NCBI RefSeq assembly: GCF_030815985.1 | Contig: NZ_JAUSXM010000001.1 | Location: 2,914,001-2,978,000 of the forward strand | Direction: 5' to 3' | DNA from: Paenibacillus sp. W2I17 | GTDB taxonomy: Bacteria; Bacillota; Bacilli; Paenibacillales; Paenibacillaceae | DNA: 64,000 nucleotides | Part shown: positions 44,300-53,231 of the stretch, piece after piece | Layout of the letters: each line of letters opens with the position of its first letter | How positions within the stretch are numbered: the first letter of the stretch is position 1 | The notes under the pieces: generated by a model | The model's input: the letters and a program-made list of their open reading frames with translations, nothing else | Databases searched by the model: none | Told to the model about the DNA's origin: nothing | Program-made: the position numbers and the translations under genes

Positions 44300-44541
44300 G
44301 TATAGTTTTAGAACGAAGTCTAAGATCACACGTTAACGGAGAAGACAGAATTCATCCGGAGAAGCGAAGCGTTCGCTTAAAGCTTTTTGAAAAAAAGCTA
44401 CATCGGAAGCATACGCTTATCAACGGATTTCTCCTTGGGGAAATGGAATCAAAAAACCGGGGATAACAGCGATCGAAAGATGAATCTGTATTCGGAGTGG
44501 CCTCGTGTAAAACTTATTTTTTCGTTCGTTAATATAGATAC
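44300..44541 (+). repeat. Family A palindromic repeat, copy 3 (long form)
   Basis: About 242 bp. The conserved core GGGGATAACAGCGATCG occurs near 44458-44474. The outer arms (TATAGTTTTAGAACGAA and TTCGTTCGTTAATATA) pair with each other but differ from those of copies 1 and 2. The central hairpin is ATTTCTCC-TT-GGGGAAAT. An added arm of about 50 bases (AAGCTTTTTGAAAAAAAGCT region) is shared with copy 4. It fills the gap between lplA-like and phosphatase genes. Confidence 0.78.
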
Positions 44542-44565
44542 AGATAAAAAAGGAGAGAAACACAG

Positions 44566-45369
44566 ATGACCTACAAATTGATTGCAATCGACATTGATGA
44601 CACCCTGATCAACGACAACAAGGAAGTAACCCCTGCTACACAGACTGCACTGGAACAAGCGGTTGCCCATGGTGTAACTGTAACGCTGGCGACTGGACGT
44701 GCTTATGCTTCCGCACAAGCGCTTGCTCGTCAAACCGGACTTAACGTGCCAATCATTACGTATCAGGGCGCATTGGTGAAAAACTTGCTGGATGAAAAAG
44801 TACTTTATGAGCGCTACGTCCCACAGGAAGCTTCCCGTAAATTGTATGATTACTGCCTGGAGAACAATCTCCATCTTCAAACATACATTGACGACAAGTT
44901 GTATGCCCGTGAGGAAAACGACAAGCTGCGTGATTATGCCAAATTAAACGGCACCCAATATTACATTGAATCTGATTTCATCAAAGTCATCGAACAAAAA
45001 ACACCAAAGCTGCTTATTATCGATGAGCCAGACTACTTGGATAAGGTTGCCGTTGACCTGCGTGAATTGCTCGGACCTCAAGTGCATATCACAAAGTCCA
45101 AACCTTACTTCCTAGAGATCATGCATAATGAAGGAACTAAAGGCCACGCCCTGACCTTCCTGGCTGACCATTTCGGTCACCAGCTCAGCGAGTGTATTGC
45201 CATCGGCGACTCCTGGAACGACCATGAGATGCTCGAAGTTGCTGGTCTTGGTGTAGCGATGGGAAATGCCATTCCTGCGCTGAAAGAGCTGGCAGACTAC
45301 ATTACGGCAAGTAATAACGAAGACGGTGTAAAAGAGGTTATCGAGAAGTTTGTGCTGAACGCAGAGTAA
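44566..45369 (+). CDS. Cof-type HAD phosphatase
   Basis: 267 residues. HAD motif I AIDIDDTLIND (nucleophile Asp at the first D), motif II around TLATGRAYAS, a C2-type cap in the middle, and motif IV GDSWNDHEML with LGVAMGNA. Cof/YidA-type enzymes dephosphorylate sugar phosphates, FMN or other small molecules; the substrate is unknown. AAAAAGGAG lies before the ATG, 10 bases after the family A repeat ends. Confidence 0.9.
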   Translation: MTYKLIAIDIDDTLINDNKEVTPATQTALEQAVAHGVTVTLATGRAYASAQALARQTGLNVPIITYQGALVKNLLDEKVLYERYVPQEASRKLYDYCLENNLHLQTYIDDKLYAREENDKLRDYAKLNGTQYYIESDFIKVIEQKTPKLLIIDEPDYLDKVAVDLRELLGPQVHITKSKPYFLEIMHNEGTKGHALTFLADHFGHQLSECIAIGDSWNDHEMLEVAGLGVAMGNAIPALKELADYITASNNEDGVKEVIEKFVLNAE

Positions 45370-45381
45370 ATAAGATCAACG

Positions 45382-45424
45382 AACAGCCCAGTCGGCGAAT
45401 TTCGCCGTGCAGGGCTGTTTTTTT
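45382..45424 (+). terminator. Terminator of the HAD phosphatase gene
   Basis: AACAGCCC (45382-45389) pairs with GGGCTGTT (45412-45419), with an inner GGCGAATTTCGCC hairpin, followed by a run of T residues. Confidence 0.88.
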
Positions 45425-45481
45425 GATTTTAAAAATATGTTCATTATCCTATTTAGCGATTATATTAGGTATATTTTTCTA

Positions 45482-45661
45482 TTATTTTTTATGTTTTGAG
45501 AGCAACAATGCGGTAATCAAGGATAATTGTAGTGAAATCGTAATCGCCATAGATAAAATGACACGATTTGTATCTTGGACATCGGCAAAAAACACAACAA
45601 TAAAAAATACAATAAATGAGATTACAATGCTAGCTATGAAATTTGAAATTATTCGTTTCAT
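45482..45661 (-). CDS. Small two-helix membrane protein
   Basis: 59 residues with two hydrophobic stretches (about 5-26 and 34-55) joined by a short polar loop DVQDTNR and a Lys-rich end. No family recognised. The start at 45661 has only a weak AGTAGG site; a GTG at 45682 would add seven residues. It lies 15-35 bases after the stop of the monooxygenase gene on the same strand and shares its AT-rich composition, so it may be co-transcribed. Confidence 0.45.
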   Translation of the reverse strand: MKRIISNFIASIVISFIVFFIVVFFADVQDTNRVILSMAITISLQLSLITALLLSKHKK

Positions 45662-45696
45662 GTTTTGCCTACTTTCACGCACCTCGAATTATTATC

Positions 45697-47223
45697 TTAC
45701 TTGCTCATGGCATGCTGGAAAGACTCCAGCAGTTTTTTGATTTGCCCATCAAATTCCAGTTGAAATGACGGAATGATCTCATCTATTCTTTGCTGGAACA
45801 GCTCCGGATCTTGGACACCAAGCTCTGCTCTTAACTCCATTTCTTCTTCGGAACCATTGTCGTTCAGGATCATGTTCAGGATTTCACCTTTAAAGTATTC
45901 ACTTGGAGGAAGGATTAGAGCATTCATCAGGAACTGGGTAAAAAAGAGATGTTTATTATTTTCCTGACTCGCCTTTTTCATCGCCTGCTTAGTAAACAAG
46001 TTTATATACTTCTGAGCAAACGCAACCCCTTTCATTCGGGAAGGCCCAACATCTTCGACCCCTTTCCATCGCAGATCAGCCACAGAACTGAGCCACCAGG
46101 CTGGTTCAATCGCCTGCTGCATACGAAGCAGCACTTGACGCTCAAACTGCGGCTCAGGATGCATTCGCTGCTCATTCAAACATTTCGCTATGGTCTCGGC
46201 TTCAATTGCAGCAACCGTCATGCCTTGGCCATGGATTGGATCGAAGCTGCAAAATGCATCGCCAAGGACGAGTAATCCGGAGGGCCAATTTTCCATCAGT
46301 TCAAAATGTTGACGGACAGACTCGGAAATACGGTATCCACGCGGTCCTTGAAAAGGCTCCAGCTGTTCTGCCAACGCTACGATTTCATCCGAAGCAAACA
46401 GATATTTGATTTGCTCTTGAAACTCATCGGGTTGAGTTGGAGGATATTCATCTCCTCCTGCGTTGAACAGTAATAGTCCAGCGATATCATTTTCAATGCG
46501 CCACAACATGCCTGCACGAGTTCCTTGCACAGGATCGGACTCTGTTATCACCGTTCCCCAGTCATTTTGAATAGAGGATGGTATCTTATAATAGCGGGTG
46601 CTGTAACCAAGAGACACCTTCAGCACTTCCGGCTCAGGCACGGACAACCCTATCTGTTCAAGCCATCTGATCAATTTGGAAGAACGTCCCGCGGCATCAA
46701 TAACCATATCTGCTGCAAGCATTGCTTCCCGATTATCCCGACCTCTTTCTTTGGTATACACGCCTATAATCGAACGCTGATCCTCTGATGCCATTAACCC
46801 GGTAACTTCCGTACTCATTAAGAAGCTTATATGATCTATGCTATGGACTCGCTGACGCAATACCCATTCCAGCAGTGCTCTGCTGCTCGATGCAATTTTG
46901 AATGAGGAAGCGGCATTCGCCTTATTGACTAATGTACCATAGCGATTGGCAATCACAATTTTCTCTTCATGCGAAGGAATGGCACCAAGCGCGACCAATT
47001 CGTCATTGTATCCGGGAAAGTAATGTTCCAGAATGAGTCCGCCGCGCGGTAATACACGATGTGGATGAAAGGATTGAGGCACACCCTGCCGATTTGCCGG
47101 CTCAGAAGGCAATTCATCTCGCTCAATGATACATACCTCATCATAATAATCAGATAACATCCTTGCAGTGATTAACCCTGCGATACCTGCCCCGATCACC
47201 ACAGCTTTTTTCATTTCGGACAT
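45697..47223 (-). CDS. FAD-dependent monooxygenase/oxidoreductase
   Basis: 508 residues. The Rossmann motif VVIGAGIAGLITARML binds FAD near the N-terminus, and LVLGDAFCSFDPIHGQGMTVAAIEAE is the GD motif of aromatic-hydroxylase-type flavoproteins. The long C-terminal region is helical. The substrate is unknown; similar proteins modify aromatic or polyketide compounds and some inactivate antibiotics. ATG 47223 (GAGAGGG about 10 bases upstream) is chosen; a GTG at 47229 is close. It is divergent from a TetR regulator, its likely repressor. Confidence 0.8.
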   Translation of the reverse strand: MSEMKKAVVIGAGIAGLITARMLSDYYDEVCIIERDELPSEPANRQGVPQSFHPHRVLPRGGLILEHYFPGYNDELVALGAIPSHEEKIVIANRYGTLVNKANAASSFKIASSSRALLEWVLRQRVHSIDHISFLMSTEVTGLMASEDQRSIIGVYTKERGRDNREAMLAADMVIDAAGRSSKLIRWLEQIGLSVPEPEVLKVSLGYSTRYYKIPSSIQNDWGTVITESDPVQGTRAGMLWRIENDIAGLLLFNAGGDEYPPTQPDEFQEQIKYLFASDEIVALAEQLEPFQGPRGYRISESVRQHFELMENWPSGLLVLGDAFCSFDPIHGQGMTVAAIEAETIAKCLNEQRMHPEPQFERQVLLRMQQAIEPAWWLSSVADLRWKGVEDVGPSRMKGVAFAQKYINLFTKQAMKKASQENNKHLFFTQFLMNALILPPSEYFKGEILNMILNDNGSEEEMELRAELGVQDPELFQQRIDEIIPSFQLEFDGQIKKLLESFQHAMSK

Positions 47224-47258
47224 CGCCACTTCACCCTCTCTAATCCATCATATTTTAT

Positions 47259-47312
47259 CTACACTTGTAGCCCTATCAAAAAATTACTTATAATACCAAT
47301 ATACACTTGGAA
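47259..47312. promoter_or_regulatory. Candidate operator region between monooxygenase and TetR gene
   Basis: CTACA-CT-TGTAG (47259-47270) is a short palindrome and CCAA-TATACAC-TTGG (47298-47312) another; both contain ACACTTG. They lie in the 156-base region between divergent genes where a TetR protein would bind. Confidence 0.35.
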
Positions 47313-47379
47313 TCTCGTATCATGTAAGAATCATTTTGTTGATAATATATAGCTAAACTACAATAAGGAAATGATGTAG

Positions 47380-47949
47380 ATGAAAATGATTGATAAAAAG
47401 GTGGATTTGAGAGTTACCCGAACTCATAAATTGTTAACGATGGCGCTACTCGATCTGTTATGTGAGAAAGGCCAGCTATTCAGCAACCTCACAATTAATG
47501 AAATATGTGACAAAGCTATGGTTCACCGAACAACGTTTTACAAACATTTCAAGGATAAATTTGCTCTGTTGTCCTCCACCCTAACATGGGCCCTTCGGGA
47601 TTATTTACACATGAATGTAGAAGATCGATTACAGCAGCCTTTACAAAGCGTATCTAAAATTCTGTTTGGAAATGTACTGGAGACAATTGTGCAGAACCAA
47701 CAGAATGATGAGGGGTTTAACAACTTTTTCATACATTATATCGGAGAGATATTCAGACAGGATTTTCTGGAATTGAAGAGAAGAGGTAAACAATTTTCAC
47801 TTCCCATAGAACTTGTAGCGGAGTTTCACTCGGGGGTGATTCGTTTACTTGTGATGTGGTGGATACAACATTTCGAAGAAAATGTTACGGCAGAACAGAT
47901 GGATGAATATTACTACCTACTGGTTAACGAGAATATCATGTTGAAATAA
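47380..47949 (+). CDS. TetR-family transcriptional regulator
   Basis: 189 residues. Helix-turn-helix within TINEICDKAMVHRTTFYKHF (about 38-57), followed by a helical ligand-binding domain of the TetR_C_7/8 kind. AAGGAAATGA precedes the ATG. Divergent from the FAD monooxygenase gene, it probably represses that gene and itself until a ligand, perhaps the enzyme's substrate, binds. Base composition is visibly AT-richer than the surrounding genes. Confidence 0.85.
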   Translation: MKMIDKKVDLRVTRTHKLLTMALLDLLCEKGQLFSNLTINEICDKAMVHRTTFYKHFKDKFALLSSTLTWALRDYLHMNVEDRLQQPLQSVSKILFGNVLETIVQNQQNDEGFNNFFIHYIGEIFRQDFLELKRRGKQFSLPIELVAEFHSGVIRLLVMWWIQHFEENVTAEQMDEYYYLLVNENIMLK

Positions 47950-48013
47950 CAAACAGCTCAACCTAAAATCAAGGGCTGATTTTGAGATTGAGCTGCATAC
48001 CTTCAAACTTTAC

Positions 48014-48952
48014 CTATTTTAAAACAGATTCGGAAGCCTGCACTGTCATCCTCGCACGCTTTCCTTTCTTCAACCAGCTGCTCACCTTCTCATTCATCGC
48101 CAGCAGACCTGAAACAACCAGCACCACACCGATCCACGTAACCCAGCTGACATGTTCACCATAGACAACAGCACCAAGCCCTACGGCAATGGGTGGCGAA
48201 ATGTATAACCATGTTGCTGGAAACAACGGGTTGGTACGCGACATAATCCAATAGAACAGACTATGCCCCACCATGGAGCCAATAACAGTCAGATAGATCA
48301 CCGACGAGACGGCAGGCACCCAGTCCAGAGCAGACATATTCCACGATTCCGTTCCGACCGAGAGCAGGGATAACAGCAGTCCCCCATACATCATCTGCAC
48401 CGCATTGATCGCTACAGGACTAGCCTCCTTGAACTGATGAATAACCTTTTTGGAGTACAATGCACCTGCCGAATAACAGACTTCCCCTACCAGTACCGCG
48501 ATACAGCCCCACATAAACAGGGAACCTGCACCAAGCGATACACCTGGCAACACAACCAGTACCACACCGGTGAACCCGATCAGGCAGCCTGTAATCATAC
48601 GGGCAGATGTTTTTTGCCGTAACAGCGCCGTCTGCATCAACATAATCATCAGAGGCCCTGTCGCTGACAGAATGGCACCCACACCTGAGCTCACATGTTG
48701 TTCAGCCCAATATAATGTGGCAAAGGTACCGAAGGTCAGCCCCGCTCCCGTGAACAACATCTCCTTGCGGAACAGGAGCGACCAGCTCACTTTGCCCTTC
48801 ATCCTCATCCATGCAAACATCAGCGCTCCCGCGATTAAAAATCGCAATCCGGCTGACAGAAAAGGCGGCATGCCTGCCTCTACTCCAATTTTAATAGCCA
48901 GAAATGTTGTACCGAAAATAAGACACATAACCGTAAATGCAATCCCCACCAT
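48014..48952 (-). CDS. EamA/DMT-family transporter
   Basis: 312 residues with ten membrane helices in two EamA repeats: GTTFLAIKIGVEAGMPPFLSAGLRFLIAGALMF in the first and SMVGHSLFYWIMSRTNPLFPATWLYISPPIAV in the second. Exports amino acids or metabolites in known cases. ATG 48952 has AAGGAG 8 bases upstream; the GTG at 48961 overlaps that site. It is divergent from a MocR regulator, a frequent arrangement in which the regulator controls the transporter. Confidence 0.88.
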   Translation of the reverse strand: MVGIAFTVMCLIFGTTFLAIKIGVEAGMPPFLSAGLRFLIAGALMFAWMRMKGKVSWSLLFRKEMLFTGAGLTFGTFATLYWAEQHVSSGVGAILSATGPLMIMLMQTALLRQKTSARMITGCLIGFTGVVLVVLPGVSLGAGSLFMWGCIAVLVGEVCYSAGALYSKKVIHQFKEASPVAINAVQMMYGGLLLSLLSVGTESWNMSALDWVPAVSSVIYLTVIGSMVGHSLFYWIMSRTNPLFPATWLYISPPIAVGLGAVVYGEHVSWVTWIGVVLVVSGLLAMNEKVSSWLKKGKRARMTVQASESVLK

Positions 48953-48968
48953 GATAACCACTCCTTTA

Positions 48969-49023
48969 TCTGTTCTTCATCATATCTCATGGTCTACAGA
49001 ACAGAATGAACAAAACAGAACAG
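48969..49023. promoter_or_regulatory. Candidate MocR-regulator operator: repeated AGAACAG boxes
   Basis: ACAGAACAG occurs twice in direct orientation (48996-49004 and 49015-49023, 19 bases start to start), and TCTGTTCT (48969-48976) is an inverted copy of the same box. Regulators of the MocR/GabR/PdxR family are known to bind direct or mixed repeats in such divergent promoter regions. Confidence 0.5.
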
Positions 49024-49072
49024 TTTTCTCCCATTAGCTGTTACAATAGAGTTCAAAAGGAGTGTGAGCCGG

Positions 49073-50494
49073 GTGGGCAAAACCTTGATGATGACAGATA
49101 ACAGCCTGAAATTATATGAGCAAGTAATCCATTATCTCGTTGTACGGATAGAAGCGGGAGAGTGGGCCGAACATGAAAAACTGCCATCTGTACGAAGCCT
49201 GTCCGAGCTACTCGGCGTACATCGTCTGACCGTTTTCAAAGCCTATCAGGAGTTAAAAGAACGTGGGAATGTTTATGTGAAGGATAAGTCTGGCTATTAT
49301 GTCAGCCCAGTGACTCCATTCTCAGTAACGGATCAGGCGGATGATCCCGCCGTGTCTGCCTGGCTGCATTGGGATTCACTTGCACGGGTACAGTCCCTTG
49401 AAGCAGAATACCAATTTTCCAAATCGTTAATCGATCCCTCTTTGCTGCCCAACCGTTATTGGGGTGAACTAATGCGTGATCTGCTAGATCAATATCCCCG
49501 TTTGCTCGGAACGTATTCCACAATTCAGGGTGATCTGGAATTGCGAAGCGCGCTGGCAAGCCATCTGACGAAAAAAGAACGCTTCTATCTCTCCGCAGAC
49601 GAGGTGTTAATTACATCAGGTGCCCAGCAAGCGATCGACGTCATCTCGCGGACGCTGGTCAAACCCGGAGATCGGGTGTTGATGGAACGGCCTACGTACG
49701 GACCGGCAATGGAGATTTTCCGCAAACAAGGTGCTCGTCTGATCTTTACGGATATTCACTCGGACGGGTATGATCTGGAGCAGATCGAACATCTGATGAA
49801 AAGTGAGAAGCCGCGCCTCTTTTATATGACACCGACCTTTCAGAATCCAACCGGCATTAATGTTCCAGTAGAACAGCGCAAGCAGTTACCGGAACTGGCA
49901 GAACAGTATGGTTGTTTTCTGCTCGAAGACGACAGTACCTATGATATCTATTTTAAGGATAAACCTCCTGCACCGATTTTCACCTATGACACCACCGGAC
50001 ACACTCTGTACATTCGCAGTTACAGCAAGTATGTTGCACCCGGGCTACGGATTGCAGCCATCATTTGCCGTCAGCGTTTCATGCCAGGACTACAGGCTGT
50101 AAAATCACTGACAGATAACGGATCGCCCCTTCTGAATCAGAAGCTTTTTCTCCGTTATTTTCAGTCAGAACGTATGCATCAGCATCTATCCAAGCTGCGG
50201 ACCGCCATCCAGCTACGGATGGAAGTAATGGAAAAATGTCTGCTGGAAACGGACTGGACGTGGACCCGGCCTGAGGGCGGACTCAACTTTTGGGTAGAGC
50301 TTCCTGAGGGTGTGGATACAGGGAGACTGCTTCACCGATGCATGGAACAATCCGTTGCCTTTGTACCCGGAACCGTATTTGATTCTTCGGATAATTCAGC
50401 CAGTCGCAAGCTGCGCCTGTCCTTCTCTTATGCACATGAGCAGCAGATTCGGGAAGGCATGAGCAGGCTTATTACGCTTGCAAAAGAAATGTAA
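49073..50494 (+). CDS. MocR-family regulator (GntR HTH fused to aminotransferase domain)
   Basis: 473 residues. An N-terminal winged helix of GntR type (about 10-75, with LPSVRSLSELLGVHRLTVFKAYQEL) is joined by a linker to a type I aminotransferase fold with ITSGAQQAIDVISRTL, TPTFQNPTGINVP and the PLP lysine in RSYSKYVAPGLRIA. Such proteins are PLP-binding transcription factors rather than enzymes. The GTG at 49073 has AAGGAG 10 bases upstream; a GTG at 49064 is too close to it. It likely controls the divergent EamA transporter and itself. Confidence 0.88.
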   Translation: MGKTLMMTDNSLKLYEQVIHYLVVRIEAGEWAEHEKLPSVRSLSELLGVHRLTVFKAYQELKERGNVYVKDKSGYYVSPVTPFSVTDQADDPAVSAWLHWDSLARVQSLEAEYQFSKSLIDPSLLPNRYWGELMRDLLDQYPRLLGTYSTIQGDLELRSALASHLTKKERFYLSADEVLITSGAQQAIDVISRTLVKPGDRVLMERPTYGPAMEIFRKQGARLIFTDIHSDGYDLEQIEHLMKSEKPRLFYMTPTFQNPTGINVPVEQRKQLPELAEQYGCFLLEDDSTYDIYFKDKPPAPIFTYDTTGHTLYIRSYSKYVAPGLRIAAIICRQRFMPGLQAVKSLTDNGSPLLNQKLFLRYFQSERMHQHLSKLRTAIQLRMEVMEKCLLETDWTWTRPEGGLNFWVELPEGVDTGRLLHRCMEQSVAFVPGTVFDSSDNSASRKLRLSFSYAHEQQIREGMSRLITLAKEM

Positions 50495-50511
50495 GGTTTG
50501 GTTATAAATCG

Positions 50512-50546
50512 AAAAAAGCCCGAAAGGTCACATGACCTTCCGGGCT
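50512..50546 (-). terminator. Terminator of clpP
   Basis: AGCCCGAAAGGTCA (50517-50530) pairs with TGACCTTCCGGGCT (50533-50546), one mismatch; on the minus strand it is followed by a T run. It may also serve the convergent regulator gene. Confidence 0.85.
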
Positions 50547-50550
50547 ACTG

Positions 50551-51132
50551 TTATGAGCTGGATATGACCTTATCCACCAATCCATATTCGACTGCTTCAG
50601 CAGCGGTCAAGAAATAATCTCGATCCGAGTCCTTCTCAATCCGCTCAATTGACTGCCCTGTATGGTCGGCTAACAGCTTGTTAAGGCGCTGACGATGCTG
50701 AATGATGCGGTTAGCATGAATCAGCATATCGGATGCCTGCCCTCGCGTACCGCCATGTGGCTGATGGATCATGATCTCACTGTTGGGCAGCGCCATACGT
50801 TTACCTTTTGTTCCACCTACCAGCAATATCGTACCAAAGCTTGCCGCCATCCCTGTACAGATCGTGGAGATATCCGGCTTCACAAATTGCATCGTGTCAT
50901 AGATCGAAAATCCTGCGGTCACCGACCCACCAGGGCTGTTGATGTACATCTGGATGTCCTTTTCCGGGTCCTCTGCAGTCAAAAACAACAACTGGGCCAC
51001 GATGGCATTTGCCATCTGATCCTCAATTTCTCCGGACACCATAATGATCCGATCTTTGAGCAAACGTGAATAAATATCATAACTCCGCTCTCCGCGAGCT
51101 GTTTGTTCCACTACATACGGCACTACATTCAT
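50551..51132 (-). CDS. clpP: ATP-dependent Clp protease proteolytic subunit
   Basis: 193 residues. Serine peptidase of family S14: catalytic Ser in [13 protein letters not shown], His in [12 protein letters not shown] and the downstream Asp region [39 protein letters not shown] is the typical substrate-channel segment. It forms barrels with ClpX or ClpC. Unlike the usual single clpP it lies 18 bases after an ECF sigma factor gene, so it may be a second, regulated ClpP. Confidence 0.93.
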   Translation of the reverse strand: MNVVPYVVEQTARGERSYDIYSRLLKDRIIMVSGEIEDQMANAIVAQLLFLTAEDPEKDIQMYINSPGGSVTAGFSIYDTMQFVKPDISTICTGMAASFGTILLVGGTKGKRMALPNSEIMIHQPHGGTRGQASDMLIHANRIIQHRQRLNKLLADHTGQSIERIEKDSDRDYFLTAAEAVEYGLVDKVISSS

Positions 51133-51150
51133 GTGTGTCGCCTCCTCGGT

Positions 51151-52023
51151 TTAGGCAACCATGTTGACCGTGTATCCGCCTCCATACGACATCGAGTTCA
51201 TGCCAGAAGTGGAGTACCCGTACATCATTGGCTGCATGGATGGAGACGGCAAAGTCTGCTGCAAAATCGTGCCCGCCACAGCCATCGGATCATCGGTCCG
51301 ATTCAGGCACAAATCAATGATTTGGGCTGTATCCCCATTACGAAATGCCAGCAGATAGCTGCGCAGTTCCTCCCGATTGTCCTCCACTGCGCCTTCCTCA
51401 TACTGCAATTCTGTGTCCGATTGTTCCAACCTATGCCTCACTTCAGCTATGGCAGAGCGTGCACGACTTAACGCTGCTTTCACAGCACCTTCTGTCGTAT
51501 CCAGCATTTCCGCAGTCTCTGCCGCCTTATAACCCATTAATTCACGTAATACATATATCACTCGCTGCCACGGTGGTAGCGTATTTACAAGAAGTTGTAC
51601 GGCAGACTCCAATTCCTCGAATCGCCTTTCCTCCTCCATTTCGTGTAGGAGCGGCTTCAAGCTATCCAGTTTATATGCCAATCTCTCCCGCTGACGTAAG
51701 ATATCAATCCAGCTGTTGCGTGCAATACGAATCAGATAAGCTTCCCAGTTTATATCTTTATTCATCCCGGAAGATTCAACCACTCTCAACGACAATACTT
51801 TGAGACAGGTCTCCTGAACCAGATCCTCCGTGTCTGGAACTGATTTCGTCAGAGATAAACAATACGCATACAACGAACCCATCAGATCGGGTAGTACGGT
51901 ATGGATGCTCTGGTTCAATTGATTTTTTCTGTCGTTGCCATTGAATTCAATATCGAATTTATCTTGTTTACCATCATCATGTGGTCTGTTGATTCTGCAA
52001 TCCACGGACTTCACAAAGGCCAT
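51151..52023 (-). CDS. ECF-type sigma factor with unusual C-terminal extension
   Basis: 290 residues. Region 2 (about 48-115, with DTEDLVQETCLKVLSL and ARNSWIDILRQRERL) and region 4 (about 145-195, with LPPWQRVIYVLRELMGY and TTEGAVKAALSRARSAI) are clear. A C-terminal part of about 85 residues holds a short SnoaL-like piece (LLAFRNGDTAQIIDLCL) and ends in a Met/Gly/Ser/Tyr-rich tail. No anti-sigma gene is adjacent; clpP follows by 18 bases. The ATG is preceded by GGGGGG that is part of a GGGGGCCCCCC palindrome (52027-52037), which could hide the binding site. Confidence 0.85.
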   Translation of the reverse strand: MAFVKSVDCRINRPHDDGKQDKFDIEFNGNDRKNQLNQSIHTVLPDLMGSLYAYCLSLTKSVPDTEDLVQETCLKVLSLRVVESSGMNKDINWEAYLIRIARNSWIDILRQRERLAYKLDSLKPLLHEMEEERRFEELESAVQLLVNTLPPWQRVIYVLRELMGYKAAETAEMLDTTEGAVKAALSRARSAIAEVRHRLEQSDTELQYEEGAVEDNREELRSYLLAFRNGDTAQIIDLCLNRTDDPMAVAGTILQQTLPSPSMQPMMYGYSTSGMNSMSYGGGYTVNMVA

Positions 52024-52141
52024 CTTGGGGGCCCCCCTTTGCTGGTTCCTGATTGATTTTGACTTACACTATGTAAACGAAGAACTCCTTGTAAAGGATA
52101 CGCTCTTCTGAATTTATTTTTGTAACGCTCATTAAGTTGAG

Positions 52142-52948
52142 TTACGCATTCGTTTCCAGCTTTAATGTTCCAAGCGGCACCTTCATCCCGGTAAGGGCAA
52201 TCGTAATACCTTGATCCAGATTATAATTCTGCCGTACATCGACGTCATGAGACATATGTGTAAAATAAGTATGACCCGGTTTCAGTTCCCGCAGCAGCTC
52301 CTGCGCCTCGCGCATATCGTACACCGAACGTGTTGAGAATTCCGCAAGCTCATGCACAAAGCTTGTTCCAAGCACCAGCAGATCCAGTCCGTGCAACGGC
52401 TCTTTTTCGGATGTCTTCAGGTCAATGGCGTCTGAACAATACGCCCAGCTATACCCACCCTGATCCAATCGATAGGCGTACGAATACCCGTTATGTCCAT
52501 GGCATACTTTCCAGGAATGCACCTTCCAGCCGCCTAGTTCAATACCGCCATCCGTTTCGAGAAAGTCCATATGACGACCCAGCCAGGGAAACTGTCCCTG
52601 AATGGTAGCAATCACTTCGCGTGGTGCATACAAACGTCCCTTTACCCCTAACCAGCGGCATGCATCCGCCCATTCTGGTAATCCTCCAATATGGTCAAAA
52701 TGAGCATGAGTGATGAGCAGCGTATGCACCATACGTAACCCCTGATCCTCCATCTGTGATCTCCAGTCTGGTCCGCAGTCAATCATGAACTGTTCCCTCG
52801 CACCATCCCCACCACCGTCAATCAGAACAGAAGAACGTTTCCGTTTATTCTCTCCCGTAAGCCTTGCCTCTGTACATATTTCGCAATCACAATACACACG
52901 TGGAACGCCCATCGCATCGCCAGTGCCCAGAAATGTTAGCTGATTCAA
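52142..52948 (-). CDS. Metallo-beta-lactamase-fold hydrolase, PhnP-like
   Basis: 268 residues. FLGTGDAMGVPR followed by YCDCEICTEA is the cysteine-rich zinc-binding insert of PhnP-type phosphodiesterases; the metal site is LLITHAHFDHIGGLPEW with further His in CHGHN and FTHMSHD. PhnP hydrolyses cyclic ribosyl phosphates in phosphonate catabolism, but no phn genes are nearby, so the role may be different. The start is TTG at 52948 with GGGGG 8 bases upstream; a longer frame to 53104 would read through a terminator. Confidence 0.86.
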   Translation of the reverse strand: MNQLTFLGTGDAMGVPRVYCDCEICTEARLTGENKRKRSSVLIDGGGDGAREQFMIDCGPDWRSQMEDQGLRMVHTLLITHAHFDHIGGLPEWADACRWLGVKGRLYAPREVIATIQGQFPWLGRHMDFLETDGGIELGGWKVHSWKVCHGHNGYSYAYRLDQGGYSWAYCSDAIDLKTSEKEPLHGLDLLVLGTSFVHELAEFSTRSVYDMREAQELLRELKPGHTYFTHMSHDVDVRQNYNLDQGITIALTGMKVPLGTLKLETNA

Positions 52949-53005
52949 TCCGCATTCCCCCTGAATTAATGATATGTAAATTGTAATCGTCCACCTCTGT
53001 TTTTG

Positions 53006-53056
53006 CAAAAAAAAGACCATCCCGCTGCAGTTATCCACTGCAATTCGGGACAGTCT
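53006..53056 (-). terminator. Terminator between hypothetical gene and PhnP-like gene
   Basis: GACCATCCCG (53015-53024) pairs imperfectly with CGGGACAGTC (53046-53055), with a perfect inner CTGCAGT...ACTGCAG stem. On the minus strand eight T residues follow. It probably ends the transcript of the gene at 53232. The stretch 53057-53231 shows no gene. Confidence 0.75.
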
Positions 53057-53231
53057 GTGGTCTGACACTTCACCTTCAGACTTTAATTCCATGCTTCGCT
53101 CCATTCGGGAGCGTACGCTTCGTCAGCATGTGGTGCAACCTTATAAGCGGGGCGTCCGCATGAAGATCAGGCCTTACCTTTTAAACAGGCCACGACCAAT
53201 TAATTCGAGTCACATCCACTCCGCGCTGGAA

